Notes under the pieces: generated by a model | What the model was told of the DNA's origin: nothing | What the model saw: only the letters and a program-made list of their open reading frames with translations | Databases searched by the model: none | Position numbers and translations under genes: made by a program | Origin: Pararhodobacter zhoushanensis | GTDB taxonomy: Bacteria > Pseudomonadota > Alphaproteobacteria > Rhodobacterales > Rhodobacteraceae | DNA length: 64,000 nt | NCBI RefSeq assembly: GCF_025949695.1 | Contig: NZ_JAPDFL010000001.1 | Coordinates: 186,001 to 250,000 of the forward strand | Reading direction: 5' to 3' | In this document: positions 25,062-35,777 of the stretch, in pieces | How positions within the stretch are numbered: position 1 is the stretch's first letter | How the letters are laid out: each line of letters opens with the position of its first letter

Positions 25062-28000
25062 TAGTCGCGCTCGAAAAAGATCCCAAGGCCCGAGCCGCCC
25101 GACGAGTCGGCTCGGCCCCGCAGGGTGATGTTCGAGGTGAGATCAAGGTTGATCGTCACTTCGCCCTCACCGGTGCTGTCGACGCTCACATCCGTATAAA
25201 GCCGCTCACCGATATGCCGCCCGGCGCGCAGCTGGGTGTTGCCTGCGTCGTTGACGGTAAAGTCCAGATCGTCCAGCCCCAACGCCTGCCGCGTGCGGCT
25301 GATGATGGAATTGTCCGAGCGGCCCGTCAGCGTCGCGACCGACATCGCCAGCTGCGCCGCCTGAAACGGTGACAGCGAGGTCAGCGCCCGGCGGAAGATC
25401 AGCCGCGCCAGAACCTCATCCTGCGGCAGTTCGGGCACAGACGAGAAGGTGATCTCGGGGCTATCGGCCTGCCCCGACAGCGTGACCGAGGTCAGCACCC
25501 CGTCGCTTTCCGTCGTGGCGGTCAGGCGGATGAAGGGCATGAAGCTGCCCACCATGCTGGCCGACCCGTCGGTCAGGGTAAAGCGGTTGCCCAGCAGATC
25601 CAGACGGCCCCTGAGCAGGTTGAAGGTTCCCGCCGGAACCACCCGTCTGGTGGTGCCGCCCAGCTCCAGCGTGCCGCCCAGTTCTGCGTCCAGCCCACGC
25701 CCGCGCACAAACACCCGGCCCGGCGCGTTCAGCCGCAGATCCAGCCGCATCGGCACGGGTGCCGGGCCCAACCGGGTGCCCGTGGCAATGCCCGCGTTGA
25801 TCCGCGTCTCGCGGCTGGCAGCGTCCTCTCCGACATGCACCAAGCCTTGCAGCCCCATGCCCGCGCGGCCCAGCGGCGAGTTGGGAATGCTGATCTCGGC
25901 CTGATTGACGTTAACCTCACCGGTGACCAGCGGGCCGCGGGCCAGCGGCCCGATCAGCCGGACAGCGCCAGAAATGCTTGCCTCGAACAGTTGCGGTTGC
26001 TGCACGATCAGCTCGTTGACGCGCACGGCCAGATCCGCCTCGCGCGCGCCGTCCAGACGGATACGCCCCGAAATCGACGCGTCACCGCCCGACAGGGACG
26101 TCCCGCTCAGGTCAATCTGCGCCGACAGCCCGTTGACCTGTGCGGTCGCGTCGATGTTGCGGAACGCCACGCCCACGGCGGGCAGCGAATAGCGCCCGTC
26201 CGACAGGCGTGCGGTGACCCGCAGGGCATTCAGCCCGATGGGGCCGTTGACGGTGCCATCGAAGCGGACAAGCCCCGAGACCGAGGCCGGTTCCAGTGAC
26301 GGGTTCAACAGCACGCTGTCCAGCCCGCCGTTCATCGCCAGCTGCACCGTGAAATCGTCGTTCACGCGGCCATTGGCCCTGACATTCAGCGCCGAGGGGC
26401 CTGCCAGCTGCGCCGTGACGCCATAGCCGGTATCGCCCGCCGTGCGCGTCACATTGCTGTCCAGCGTCACACGGCCGCCGATGCCGGGCACCACCCGTCC
26501 GATATTGTCGATCACCGCATTGACCGCAAACCGCGCGGCGCCATCGGCCTGCTGCAACCCGCTGATCGTCGCCTGCAAACCGTCCGAGGCGAGTTCGGCT
26601 TCGTCGATGCGCAGCCCCCCGTCCGCCGTCGTCGTGGCGCGCGCCTGCACTGTCAGACCGTCACCGATCAGCGAGATCCACTTGCGCGATGCCGGTCGCC
26701 AGCGGCCCCGACCCCAGCACCGAGAGCAGATAGCGGGTTGTACCATCCTCACCTGCCAGCTGCGCCCGCGCCGATATCTGGCCGCGCCCCGCCGCATTCA
26801 GCGCCGCCATGTCCAGCCGGTTCAGCGTCACGGCCAGATCGGGCGCATCCGCCGACCAGCGGCCATCGGCGCTCAGGTCCAGACGCGGGCCGATCAGCGT
26901 GAGATCCACGATCTGCGTGACGCCGCCCTGCATCACCGCATCGGCGTGCAATTGGTTGGTGCCGGTGAACATCCCCCCCAGCACGCCCGCCGCCGGCAGA
27001 TCCGCCAGCGCGAGGTTCTCGACCGCGCCGTCCAGCCGCACCCGAACGGTGCCGCTCGTCGTGCTCAACCGCGACTCCAGCGCCAGTTGTCCGCCATATC
27101 CTTCACCCAGCCGCGCCAGATTGCGCACGATCAGCGAGGCGGTCAGATCGGTCCCGGTCGGGTCCAGTCGGCCCTGTGCCGTCACCTCGGCCGTGCCCGC
27201 GACAACCGAGAAGCCGCGCAATTCGGTGCCTTCGGTATCGCGGCGCAGTGACACCGAGATGCCCGATTGTCCGGCCAGCAGCGCGTCGGCCTCGGCGATA
27301 TCGACCGACAGATCGGTGGTGGTCAGATCCGCCGTGAGATCCAGCGCGCCGGTCAACGGGTTGGCGCTGCCCTGCACCGTGGCCAGTGCGCTGCCGCCCA
27401 AGGGGCGATTTGCAAGGGCCGAGAAGGCGGCCAGATCCGGGATTGCCAGCTCTGAGTAACCGGTGAAGTTCAGCCCGTCCAATTCCCCATAGGCAGTCAG
27501 CGACACGGTGCTGCCTTCAAAGGACAGGCCGGTCAGCTCGACCGGCTGCCCTGCGCCGAGCCAGTTCAGACTGACCAGTCCGAACACCTCGCTCCCTACA
27601 GCCTGTTGCATCGCCGGGTCGTCAGCTTCGATCCCGCGCGCGTCGAAGTCAAACACACCCTCGAACATTGGCACCGGATCGCTGCCCGGCAGCGGCGTGC
27701 CGCTGGTGGCGTTCAGCCGCCCGCGCCCGTCCAGTGTGGCACCGCCCAGCATCATCGTCGGCAGATCCAGCGTGTCGATCTCGGCCCGCACGGTCCAGTC
27801 GCGCGAGATGCCTTCGTCATAGTGAATATCCAGCGTGGCGCGCTGAAGATGTGCCGACCCCGAACTGCCGGGCAACAGCACCGGCTGACCATCGGCGCGC
27901 TCGATGCCCGCCGTCAGCTGCACGCGGCGCGGCAGCCCTTCGGGGCTGATCGCGGCGCTGCCGTTGAGCTGCATCGCCCCGGTGGTCACCGACAGCTCGG

Positions 28001-29003
28001 ACAGATCCAGTTCCCCTTCTTCCGAGCGCGTGCCGGTCGCCCGCAGCGCCGAGCGTGCGCCAAAGAACGGGTGCAGATCGGCGGCCAGCAACGGGCGCAG
28101 ATCGCCGGTGATGTCCACCTCGAAGCCGCCGCCATCCATCACGCTGGTATCGGGCGAGGCATCCACGACGGTCACGCGCCCCGTCACCCGCTCTTGCCCG
28201 TCCGTCGCCAGCGCAAGGTTGGCCTCGAACGTGTTGAGCGGCCCTTCGCCTTGCAGCGACAGGCCCAGCGCCGGACGGTCGGGAATGCCAAGCAGGGTGG
28301 CGACGATGCCATCGCCCCCCTCGGTCAGCGACAGATCCAGCGTCAGGACACGCGTTTCGTTGTCGAAGCTGCCCTTAAAGCGGAACGCCCCCTCTTGTCC
28401 GTCGGTGCGATGCGCCTCGAAACTGGCGTTGCCCTGCCGTCCGGCCAATTGGGCCGCACCGGTCAGGGTAAACTCGGCCTCTTGCCCGATGACCGGCGCG
28501 GCCAGATGAACCAGCCCGGCGCTGACCGTGCCGATATTCACCGAGACCGGCAATTCGGGCAGCGAGAAATCCTCGCGCGCGGTCGAGCTGGGCAGCGCCG
28601 GATCCGGCGTGGTCGAGCCGGGCACGCGAAACAGGTCAATCCGCGCGGCACTGAGTTCGTTGATCTCGACCCGCCCGCTCAGCAGGGCCGAGCGGTTCCA
28701 GTCCAGCACCACATCGGTCAGGGTGATCCAGATGCCCTCGTCGTCCGAGATGCTGATCTCTGTGATCGTGGCCCGCGATGACAGCGCGCCCTGAAAGCCC
28801 CGGATGCGCACATTGCGGCCCGCGTCGGACAACACGTTCTGTAGCATCCCGGCCAGAACGCCGACATCCTCTTGCGTGTCGGCCATCGCCGGGGTCGCGG
28901 CCAACGTCACCATCGCCATCAGCACGGCAACCCAGCCGCGCATTTGGTGTTTGATGCGCCCGAACCGTGTCACCGCAACATCACGCTTTGCGGTTTGGCC
29001 CAT
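25058..29003 (-). CDS. tamB: Translocation/assembly module protein TamB, frame broken by one extra base as given
   Basis: A large inner-membrane-anchored protein of about 1315 residues that bridges the periplasm. With TamA it helps insert outer-membrane proteins or move lipids. An N-terminal hydrophobic segment (GWVAVLMAMVTLAATPAMA) is followed by long repetitive beta sequence and the C-terminal DUF490 domain, ending GLGIFFERDY. The first frame stops at 26661-26663 after QVDLADR. The second resumes as SLIGDGLTVQARA one base out of phase. The total of 3946 bases is 1315 codons plus one. The ATG at 29001-29003 shares a base with the tamA stop (TGATG). The lesion lies near 26672-26678. Confidence 0.88.
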
Positions 29004-30805
29004 CAAAACGCCTGCCCGATACCAAGATAAAGCTGCACATTATTCCCCGTAACACCGGCATTGCGCCGTATCGGCACGGCCAGATCCAGCCGCAGCGGGC
29101 CGATCGGCGTGGCATAGCGAATGCCCGCACCGCCGCCCGCCTGCCAGTCGGTCTCGCCGGAAAACACACCGGACGATACCGCGCCTGCATCCGCAAACGC
29201 GACGACCGAGAAGGTATCGTTGATCCGCACCCGCAGTTCCGCCGACAGCCCGGCAAAACCGCGCCCGCCAGAGTCGGTGCCGCCGCTGGTCACGCCCAGC
29301 GATTGATACGGCAAGCCGCGCACGGTGCCGCCGCCGCCCGAATAGAACAGATAGCCGCGCGGCGTGGCGTCGATATCCGGCCCGATCACCGCGCCCAGTT
29401 GCGCGCGTCCGGCCAGCACAAAACGGCCCTCGCTGCCCAGGTCATGATAGGTCCGCGCATCAAAGCGCAGGCGCAGCCCGCTTTGCGCCTCGGCAAAGCC
29501 GAGATAGGGCATCGCCTCGGCCCAGACGTAATGGCCATCCGTTGCGTTCAGGGCCACATCGCGGGTGTCATGCGTGACCGTGACCGGAATGCCAAAGGTG
29601 CCGAAATCCCGGCTGGTGCCGGCAAAATCCGCGCTTTCAAACCGCAGGATAAGCCCGGCGGACGCGCGCAGCGCATCGCTGTAGCGGCGGACCAGCGTAG
29701 CATCCGCTTGAAACGCGTCCGCCTCGTAGTCGCGCTCGTTCAGGCGGACGGCGTTCAGGCCCAGCTCCAGATCGGTGTCGCGGTTCAGCGTGGCTGGCCG
29801 CGTATAGCGCGCATCCAGCGTATAGCCCAGCCCGCCGACCCGCGCCGCAATGCCGTCAACCGCCGCTTCCAGCCGCAGCCTCTCGGCCCCGCCCAGAAGA
29901 TTGCGGTGCAGCCAGAAACCACTGAGCCGCCCGCCGGATTCCGAGTCGATCTCGGCACCGAACCCGATGCGCCGGGGCGGTGCCTCTTGCACCAGCGCGG
30001 TCACATCGACGGTGCCGTCCGGGTTCGCGGTTTCAGCGGTGTTCAGCACGACCGAGGCAAACGCCCCCGTCTGCCGCAGCCGCGTTTCGGCATCGGTGAT
30101 GTCTTCGGGGTTGTGGATCTCGCCCCGCTCGAGCCCGGCGATATCGACGATCCGCTGGGGCCGCGTGCGTTCTTGCCCCTGCGGCACCACCGTGCCGATG
30201 CGCAACTGCGGGCCGGGGGTCAGCGTCAGACGCACGTTCAGCTGGTTGGCATTGTGGTTCGCCACAACACGCTGATCCGCCGCCGCTGCCAGCGCATAGC
30301 CCTGCGCACGCCACGCATCCAGCGCGGTGTTCAGCGCGGCGCGCACCGTGGTGCTGCGGGCGGGCTGGCCGGTGGCGAAATCTTCGGGCAGGACAGTGCC
30401 CGCGATCAGCGGCTCGACCGACACTTCGCCAAAGGTGAATTGCGGGCCAAGGACGATATCCACGACGATCCGGTCAATGGTCGTGGGGTTCGACAGCGGC
30501 GCGATATCCGCCGCCTCGCGCCCGTCGACGCGCACATGGATGGTGGGGGCGAAATACGCCTGCTCATACAGCAGCCCGATCAGCCGCCCGTATTCCGCGC
30601 GCGCGGCGGCCATCAGGTCCAGCGGCGCCGTGCGCTCGGCCTCTTGCGCGGTCAGCAAAAGCGAGCTTGCGCGCAGGGTTTCCATCAGCGAGTCGCTGGC
30701 ACCCTCAGCGTTAAAGTCAATGGATTCAAGGGCTGTTGCGGTCTGCGTCGTCGCGCCAAGTCCCAACACAGCCATCAACGCCGCAGCCATCAGTCTGCCG
30801 CGCAT
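29003..30805 (-). CDS. tamA: Outer-membrane translocation module protein TamA (Omp85 family)
   Basis: A 600-residue outer-membrane barrel protein. The signal peptide is MRGRLMAAALMAVLGLGATTQTATA. POTRA domains span about 25-240 (IVVDIVLGPQFTFGEVSVEP, LTPGPQLRIGTV), then comes a C-terminal Omp85 barrel with the VRGLPYQSLGV (VRGY-like) lid motif and a terminal Phe (IGQAF). The start at 30805 gives an intact signal peptide; upstream in-frame ATGs (30886) would extend it by 27 residues. It is directly coupled to tamB. Confidence 0.88.
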   Translation of the reverse strand: MRGRLMAAALMAVLGLGATTQTATALESIDFNAEGASDSLMETLRASSLLLTAQEAERTAPLDLMAAARAEYGRLIGLLYEQAYFAPTIHVRVDGREAADIAPLSNPTTIDRIVVDIVLGPQFTFGEVSVEPLIAGTVLPEDFATGQPARSTTVRAALNTALDAWRAQGYALAAAADQRVVANHNANQLNVRLTLTPGPQLRIGTVVPQGQERTRPQRIVDIAGLERGEIHNPEDITDAETRLRQTGAFASVVLNTAETANPDGTVDVTALVQEAPPRRIGFGAEIDSESGGRLSGFWLHRNLLGGAERLRLEAAVDGIAARVGGLGYTLDARYTRPATLNRDTDLELGLNAVRLNERDYEADAFQADATLVRRYSDALRASAGLILRFESADFAGTSRDFGTFGIPVTVTHDTRDVALNATDGHYVWAEAMPYLGFAEAQSGLRLRFDARTYHDLGSEGRFVLAGRAQLGAVIGPDIDATPRGYLFYSGGGGTVRGLPYQSLGVTSGGTDSGGRGFAGLSAELRVRINDTFSVVAFADAGAVSSGVFSGETDWQAGGGAGIRYATPIGPLRLDLAVPIRRNAGVTGNNVQLYLGIGQAF

Positions 30806-31065
30806 GCCAAACTGTCCGAGTCGAGCCCGATGCCTGGCGGCGCGCGGGTTCGCCCGCCGTCCTGCCGTCGCGTTTGTCACGCGCATTCCTCGCTGTACCG
30901 CCGTTTTGGAAGATGTCGCACAAAGCCCCCCGTCGCTCAACAGTGAATGCCGTGAACCGGCGCCAAGCCGCGCGCGCTGGCACAAATGCGCCGCAGTTCA
31001 GCGAAACCCTTGACAGCACGCGCCCTCGCGTTCACGTCCATGCTACACCTGTGTAGGATCGGATC

Positions 31066-32286
31066 ATGGCGGATACCACTGTTTCTTCCGGCGCTGCGGC
31101 GCCTTCGGCTGCCGAAGCGGTCGTACAAACCCAGTACATGGTGATCCTGTCCATCGCGCTGTGTCATTTCATCAATGATGTAATGCAGTCCGTCCTGTCG
31201 GCCAGTTATCCGCTTCTCCATGACGAATTTGCGTTGAGCTTTACGCAAATCGGCCTGATGTCGCTGGCCTTCATGGGCACGGCCTCGGTCCTGCAGCCAA
31301 TCGTGGGCACGCTGACCGACCGTTACCCCTTCCCGCAATCGCTGGCTGTGGGCATGGGCAGCACCATGCTGGGCCTGCTGTTGCTGGCCAATGCGCCCTC
31401 GTACCCCTACCTGCTGGCGGGTGCGGCGATGATCGGCATCGGCTCGGCGGTGTTCCACCCCGAGGCCAGTCGCGTCGCCCGCACCGCCGCCGGTCGCCGG
31501 TTCGGCACCGCGCAGTCGATGTTTCAGGTCGGCGGCAACATGGGCCATGCGGCAGGGCCATTGCTGGCCGCCTTCATCGTCGTGCCCTCAGGGCGCGGGT
31601 CGGTGGCGTGGTTCGCTGCGCTGGCGCTGGTCGGGATTGCGATCCTCAGTCAGGTCGGCCGCTGGCAGGCCCGCCAGAACCGCGCCGCCAAACGCACCCG
31701 CGCGATCGTCGACCACGGGCTGCCGCGCGGCCGGGTGGTGATCACCATCGCCTTGCTGGCCTTCCTTGTGTTCACCAAGAACGCCTATATCGCGTCGATC
31801 AGCTCGTACTACACCTTCTTCCTCATCGAGCGTTTCGACCTGACCACCCAGGGCTCGCAGATGATGCTGTTCATCTTCCTTGCGGCCTCGGCCTGCGGGG
31901 TGATCTTTGGCGGGGTGATCGGTGACAAGATCGGCACGCGCACGGTGATCTGGGTGTCGATTCTGGGCGTTCTGCCCTTCACGCTGGCGCTGCCCTATGT
32001 CGGGCTGGTCGGCACCGGGATCATGACCATCTTCATCGGATTGATCCTGTCCTCGGCGTTTCCGGCCATCGTTGTCTTCGCGCAAGAGCTGGTGCCGGGC
32101 CGCGTGGGCCTGATCGCGGGCGTGTTCTTTGGCCTGTCCTTCGGCATCGGCGGGATTGCTGCCGCCGCGCTGGGGCTGGTCGCAGACGCCAAGGGGATTG
32201 AGTTCGTCTACAAGATCTGCGGCTTCCTGCCCGCGCTCGGCATCCTCGCCGCCTTCCTGCCGCGCCTGAACCGCGACCCGGCTTAA
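31066..32286 (+). CDS. fsr: MFS transporter, fosmidomycin-resistance (Fsr) type
   Basis: A 406-residue, 12-helix major facilitator related to Fsr. Near the N-terminus is LCHFINDVMQSVLSASYPLL, followed by the MFS loop 2-3 motif (GTLTDRYPFPQ) and FHPEASRVAR, a signature of the Fsr family. It exports small polar antibiotics or metabolites by proton antiport; the natural substrate is unknown. It is transcribed alone. Its stop codon overlaps that of the LysR gene (shared TTAA), so the pair is tightly convergent. Confidence 0.87.
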   Translation: MADTTVSSGAAAPSAAEAVVQTQYMVILSIALCHFINDVMQSVLSASYPLLHDEFALSFTQIGLMSLAFMGTASVLQPIVGTLTDRYPFPQSLAVGMGSTMLGLLLLANAPSYPYLLAGAAMIGIGSAVFHPEASRVARTAAGRRFGTAQSMFQVGGNMGHAAGPLLAAFIVVPSGRGSVAWFAALALVGIAILSQVGRWQARQNRAAKRTRAIVDHGLPRGRVVITIALLAFLVFTKNAYIASISSYYTFFLIERFDLTTQGSQMMLFIFLAASACGVIFGGVIGDKIGTRTVIWVSILGVLPFTLALPYVGLVGTGIMTIFIGLILSSAFPAIVVFAQELVPGRVGLIAGVFFGLSFGIGGIAAAALGLVADAKGIEFVYKICGFLPALGILAAFLPRLNRDPA

Positions 32287-33164
32287 GCGTCGGTCCGGGC
32301 GGCGCGCCTTAGCCACGACAGGAACACGCGCGCGCCGGGTGACAGCGGCTCGGCGCGGGTGACGATGTAATAACCCAGCCCCTCGGCATCACCCTCATAC
32401 AGCGACACCAGCTGGCCCGCTGCCAGATCCGGCTGGACCAACGCCATCGCCTGAATGGACAGACCCAGACCGGCGCGTACGGCGCTCAACACCAGCCCGT
32501 TATTGGCCATCTCGCGCGCGCCCACCTTGTCGAAATCGGCACCGATCGCCGCGCCCCAGACCCGCTGTTCTGACGAGGCGGTCGAGAAGAACCAGTCATG
32601 CGCGGTCAGCTTGTCCAGATCGGCCAGGGAGCGCACCTTGGTATAACCGGGCGCAGCCACGACCGCGAAACGGCTCAGCGCAAGCGGCTCGGCCTGCACA
32701 CCGGGCCATTGCCCCGCGCCAAAGCGGATCGCCAGATCCACACCGTCGCGGCGCAGGTCGGTCAGGGTGATGCCGGGCACCAGCCGCACCTCGATTTCAG
32801 GATGCGCGGCCCAGAACGCACCGATGCGCGGCATTAGCCAGGCCTCGGCAAAGGACGGGGTCAGCGCCACCACCACGGGCCGCACCACGCGCCGGTCGCG
32901 CAGCCGGGTGACGCCCTCGGCGATGCGGGCAAAGCCTTCTCCCAGGGCGGCGGCCAGTTCGTGCCCGGCCTCGGTCAGCACCATCCCCTGCCCTTCACGC
33001 CGCGCGAGCGGCTCGGCGAAATCGCTCTCCAGCGCGCGCAGGTGCTGCGAGACCGCCGCATGGGTCACGTTCAGCTCCCGCGCCGCCGCCGACAGGCTGC
33101 CATGCCGCGCCAGCGCGTCGAAGGCGCGCAGCGAAGCCAGTGAGGGGATGTCTTTCCAATCCAT
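32283..33164 (-). CDS. LysR-type regulator, GcvA-like
   Basis: A 293-residue regulator. The helix-turn-helix is DIPSLASLRAFDALARHGSLSAAARELNVTHAAVSQHLRALE, with the aVSqhIr signature of the GcvA group. The substrate-binding domain includes LTPSFAEAWLMPRIGAF and RRDGVDLAIRFGAG. The start at ATG 33162-33164 (MDWKDIPSL) matches the family. It is divergent from the 58-residue small gene at 33280, the likely target given the shared 115-base promoter. Confidence 0.87.
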   Translation of the reverse strand: MDWKDIPSLASLRAFDALARHGSLSAAARELNVTHAAVSQHLRALESDFAEPLARREGQGMVLTEAGHELAAALGEGFARIAEGVTRLRDRRVVRPVVVALTPSFAEAWLMPRIGAFWAAHPEIEVRLVPGITLTDLRRDGVDLAIRFGAGQWPGVQAEPLALSRFAVVAAPGYTKVRSLADLDKLTAHDWFFSTASSEQRVWGAAIGADFDKVGAREMANNGLVLSAVRAGLGLSIQAMALVQPDLAAGQLVSLYEGDAEGLGYYIVTRAEPLSPGARVFLSWLRRAARTDA

Positions 33165-33241
33165 GCTCGATGTTAGCACAGCTTACAGGCTGAAAACCAT
33201 CCGAACTTCGTCCTGTCACGGTTTCAGGGCATAACGGGAGC

Positions 33242-33267
33242 ATCGAAACACTGGATCGAAACACTGG
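33242..33267 (+). repeat. Perfect 13-bp tandem repeat in the small-gene leader
   Basis: ATCGAAACACTGG occurs twice back to back, ending 12 bases before the ATG of the 58-residue gene and just upstream of its ribosome-binding site (AGGAGAG). It could be a regulator site, an mRNA leader element or a slippage product. Confidence 0.8.
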
Positions 33268-33279
33268 CAGGAGAGCCCC

Positions 33280-33456
33280 ATGTTCGGCATCATGAATTCC
33301 ATCATCCGCGTCGCAACCCGCTCTGACGCGCCCTCACAGCCCTATCAGCCGCTGATCCACCCCGCCGACTGGCGGGACCGCGACGCGATCGAGCGCAGCA
33401 GCCGCCTGCGTACCGAGCGTCGCGATCCGCTGCTGACGGCGATCACGCGGACGTAA
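33280..33456 (+). CDS. Small 58-residue protein divergent from LysR
   Basis: Starts MFGIMNSIIRVATRSDAP after a strong GGCAGGAGAG site. The C-terminal half is Arg-rich (WRDRDAIERSSRLRTERR). There is an amphipathic N-terminus but no clear membrane segment. Size, basic tail and position next to a GcvA-like LysR suggest a regulated small protein. No family recognised. Confidence 0.6.
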   Translation: MFGIMNSIIRVATRSDAPSQPYQPLIHPADWRDRDAIERSSRLRTERRDPLLTAITRT

Positions 33457-33614
33457 GCTGAGATACGGCGGTCACCACCGAAACCGGACGCAAGGGCGCA
33501 GAGGTCGCGCAGCGGCGTCGAAACCCTTGCGTAACCGCGTTTGGGCGCTGCCATTGCTGTAAAGGGGTCGCAGTGCTATCTGGGCAAAAATACCGCGTCA
33601 GACAGGAGCCTCGG

Positions 33615-35003
33615 ATGGCCGCCGATTACATCGTCAAAGACATTGCGCTTGCGGATTACGGTCGCAAGGAACTGGACATCGCCGAGACCGAAATGCCCGG
33701 CCTGATGGCCTGCCGCGAAGAATTCGGCACCACCAAGCCGCTGAAAGGCGCGCGTATCGTCGGCTCGCTGCACATGACGATCCAGACCGCCGTGCTGATC
33801 GAAACGCTGGTCGAGCTGGGCGCCGATGTCCGCTGGGCAAGCTGCAACATCTACTCGACGCAGGACCACGCCGCCGCCGCGATTGCCGCGGGCGGCACGC
33901 CGGTCTTCGCGATCAAGGGCCAGACGCTGGAAGAGCATTGGGATTATCTCGACCGTTCCTTCCAGTTCGCCGACGGTCCCAACATGATCCTCGACGATGG
34001 CGGCGACGCCACGCTCTACGTGCTGCTCGGCGCGCGGGCTGAGGCTGGTGAGACCATCATCCCCGTCCCGCAATCCGAGGAAGAAGCGGTGATCAAGGCG
34101 CAGATCGCCAAGCGGATGGCGGCCAGCCCCGGCTGGTTCACCAAAGTGCGCGACCAGATCAAGGGCGTGTCCGAGGAAACCACCACCGGCGTGCATCGTC
34201 TGTATGATCTGCACAAGAAGGGCCAGCTGCCCTTCCCGGCGATCAACGTGAACGACAGCGTTACCAAGTCCAAATTCGACAACAAATACGGCTGCAAGGA
34301 ATCGCTGGTCGACGGCATCCGCCGCGCCACCGACACGATGATGGCCGGCAAGGTCGCCGTGGTCTGCGGGTATGGCGATGTGGGCAAGGGTTCGGCGGCC
34401 TCACTCAGCGGGGCCGGGGCCCGCGTGAAAGTGACCGAGATCGACCCGATCTGCGCGCTGCAGGCAGCGATGGACGGCTATGAGGTGGTCACGCTGGAAG
34501 ACGTCGCGGCCAGCGCTGACATCTTCATCACCACGACCGGCAACAAGGACGTGATCCGCATCGAGCATATGCGCGAGATGAAGGACATGGCGATCGTCGG
34601 CAACATCGGCCATTTCGACAACGAGATCCAGGTCGCCCAGCTGCGCAACCATAAATGGACCAACATCAAGGATCAGGTGGACATGATCGAGATGCCCTCG
34701 GGCAATCGCATGATCCTGCTCTCGCAAGGTCGCCTGCTGAACCTGGGCAACGCGACCGGGCATCCGTCGTTCGTGATGTCGGCCAGCTTTACCAACCAGG
34801 TGCTGGCGCAGATCGAGCTGTGGACCAAGGGCGAGGAGTATCAGCCCGGCGTCTACCTGCTGCCCAAGGCGCTGGACGAGAAAGTCGCCCGCCTGCATCT
34901 GGCGCGGATCGGGGTCAAGCTGACCACGCTGAAATCCGAACAGGCCGAGTATATCGGCGTCACGGTCGAGGGGCCCTTCAAGCCCGAGCATTACCGCTAT
35001 TGA
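33615..35003 (+). CDS. ahcY: S-adenosylhomocysteine hydrolase
   Basis: Cleaves S-adenosylhomocysteine to adenosine and homocysteine, relieving product inhibition of methyltransferases. The 462-residue protein shows the SAHase order: [44 protein letters not shown], the NAD loop [21 protein letters not shown] and the C-terminal KPEHYRY. The start at ATG 33615 follows CAGGAG; upstream in-frame residues are non-homologous. A 17-bp palindrome lies 15 bases past the stop. No SAH-riboswitch-like leader was recognised in the 158 bases upstream. Confidence 0.96.
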   Translation: MAADYIVKDIALADYGRKELDIAETEMPGLMACREEFGTTKPLKGARIVGSLHMTIQTAVLIETLVELGADVRWASCNIYSTQDHAAAAIAAGGTPVFAIKGQTLEEHWDYLDRSFQFADGPNMILDDGGDATLYVLLGARAEAGETIIPVPQSEEEAVIKAQIAKRMAASPGWFTKVRDQIKGVSEETTTGVHRLYDLHKKGQLPFPAINVNDSVTKSKFDNKYGCKESLVDGIRRATDTMMAGKVAVVCGYGDVGKGSAASLSGAGARVKVTEIDPICALQAAMDGYEVVTLEDVAASADIFITTTGNKDVIRIEHMREMKDMAIVGNIGHFDNEIQVAQLRNHKWTNIKDQVDMIEMPSGNRMILLSQGRLLNLGNATGHPSFVMSASFTNQVLAQIELWTKGEEYQPGVYLLPKALDEKVARLHLARIGVKLTTLKSEQAEYIGVTVEGPFKPEHYRY

Positions 35004-35018
35004 TCGGGGATGGGCGGG

Positions 35019-35035
35019 TGTCCCACGATGGGACA
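35019..35035 (+). repeat. 17-bp perfect palindrome TGTCCCA-N3-TGGGACA after ahcY
   Basis: Same element as at 11114-11130, in the same orientation relative to the upstream gene, and at similar distance from the stop codon (15 versus 9 bases). No T-tract follows. Confidence 0.65.
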
Positions 35036-35160
35036 TTGGCCCGATCCTATAGAAAACAACAGCTTGGGCAGAGGCGTTAACCTTTGCGAAAGTTGTGAAC
35101 GGGGGCCTATCGGCTCCCGTTTTGCGTTTCGGTGAGGCCAGCGCCGCGCGCTGAATCTAG

Positions 35161-35182
35161 TTCTGGACTATTCGATCCAGAA
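35161..35182 (+). promoter_or_regulatory. Inverted repeat TTCTGGA-N8-TCCAGAA, candidate TetR autoregulatory operator
   Basis: Two 7-bp arms, ending 16 bases before the tetR ATG. Immediately after it comes CGCTATATCC, which could hold a -10 box. No Shine-Dalgarno is visible, so the transcript may be almost leaderless and the operator would overlap the core promoter. Confidence 0.6.
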
Positions 35183-35198
35183 TCGCTATATCCCCCTC

Positions 35199-35771
35199 AT
35201 GGCAAGACCGAAAGAATTTGAACGCGACAGCGCGCTTGAGGCCGCAATCGGGGTGTTCCGCGACCACGGGTTCGAGGGCAGTTCAACCGGCATGTTGCTT
35301 GCCGCGATGGGCATCGGCAGGCAGAGCTTTTACGACACGTTCGGCGACAAGCATACGCTCTACGCCGCCGCGCTGGAGCGCTATGCGCGTGATGAAGCGC
35401 ACAAGCATCTGGACGCGCTCAAGGCGGGCGGACGCGGGCTTGAGGCCATTGCGGCCCTGCTGGATGGCGTTATCGCTCGGGCGGATGAGCCGTGCCTTGG
35501 CGTCGGCTCGATCAGCGAATTCGGCTGCCGCGACGCCGCGGTGAACGCGATCAACGCCGCCGCCGACCGGGTGTTGCAACAAGCCCTGATGGCGTGCCTT
35601 GTGGATGCCGCAACCGATGGCACGCTGGCCGACGGGGTAACAACCGAGGAAGCAGCGCGCTTTGTGGTCGCAACGATTGCCAGCCTGCGGCTGTCCGCGC
35701 GCGGTGGCGCCGCATCCGCAAGTCTGGATGCGATCAGACGGCTGGCGATGCGCGCCCTGATCCGCCGATAA
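35199..35771 (+). CDS. TetR family regulator
   Basis: A 190-residue repressor. The N-terminal HTH has GFEGSSTGMLLAAMGIGRQSFYDTFGDKHTLY. The C-terminal ligand domain is Ala-rich with cysteines at CLGVGS and EFGCRD. It sits 48 bases upstream of a quinone-oxidoreductase-type gene in the same direction, and palindromes flank it on both sides, so it most likely represses itself and that oxidoreductase. Cysteines plus a quinone-reductase partner hint at an electrophile or quinone sensor (inference). Confidence 0.87.
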   Translation: MARPKEFERDSALEAAIGVFRDHGFEGSSTGMLLAAMGIGRQSFYDTFGDKHTLYAAALERYARDEAHKHLDALKAGGRGLEAIAALLDGVIARADEPCLGVGSISEFGCRDAAVNAINAAADRVLQQALMACLVDAATDGTLADGVTTEEAARFVVATIASLRLSARGGAASASLDAIRRLAMRALIRR

Positions 35772-35777
35772 TTTTTT

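Noticed and set aside
33457-33614. SAH riboswitch ahead of ahcY
   Set aside because: The leader lacks the conserved GCGCUGCGACGG-type core and pairing; nothing beyond a ribosome-binding site was seen.
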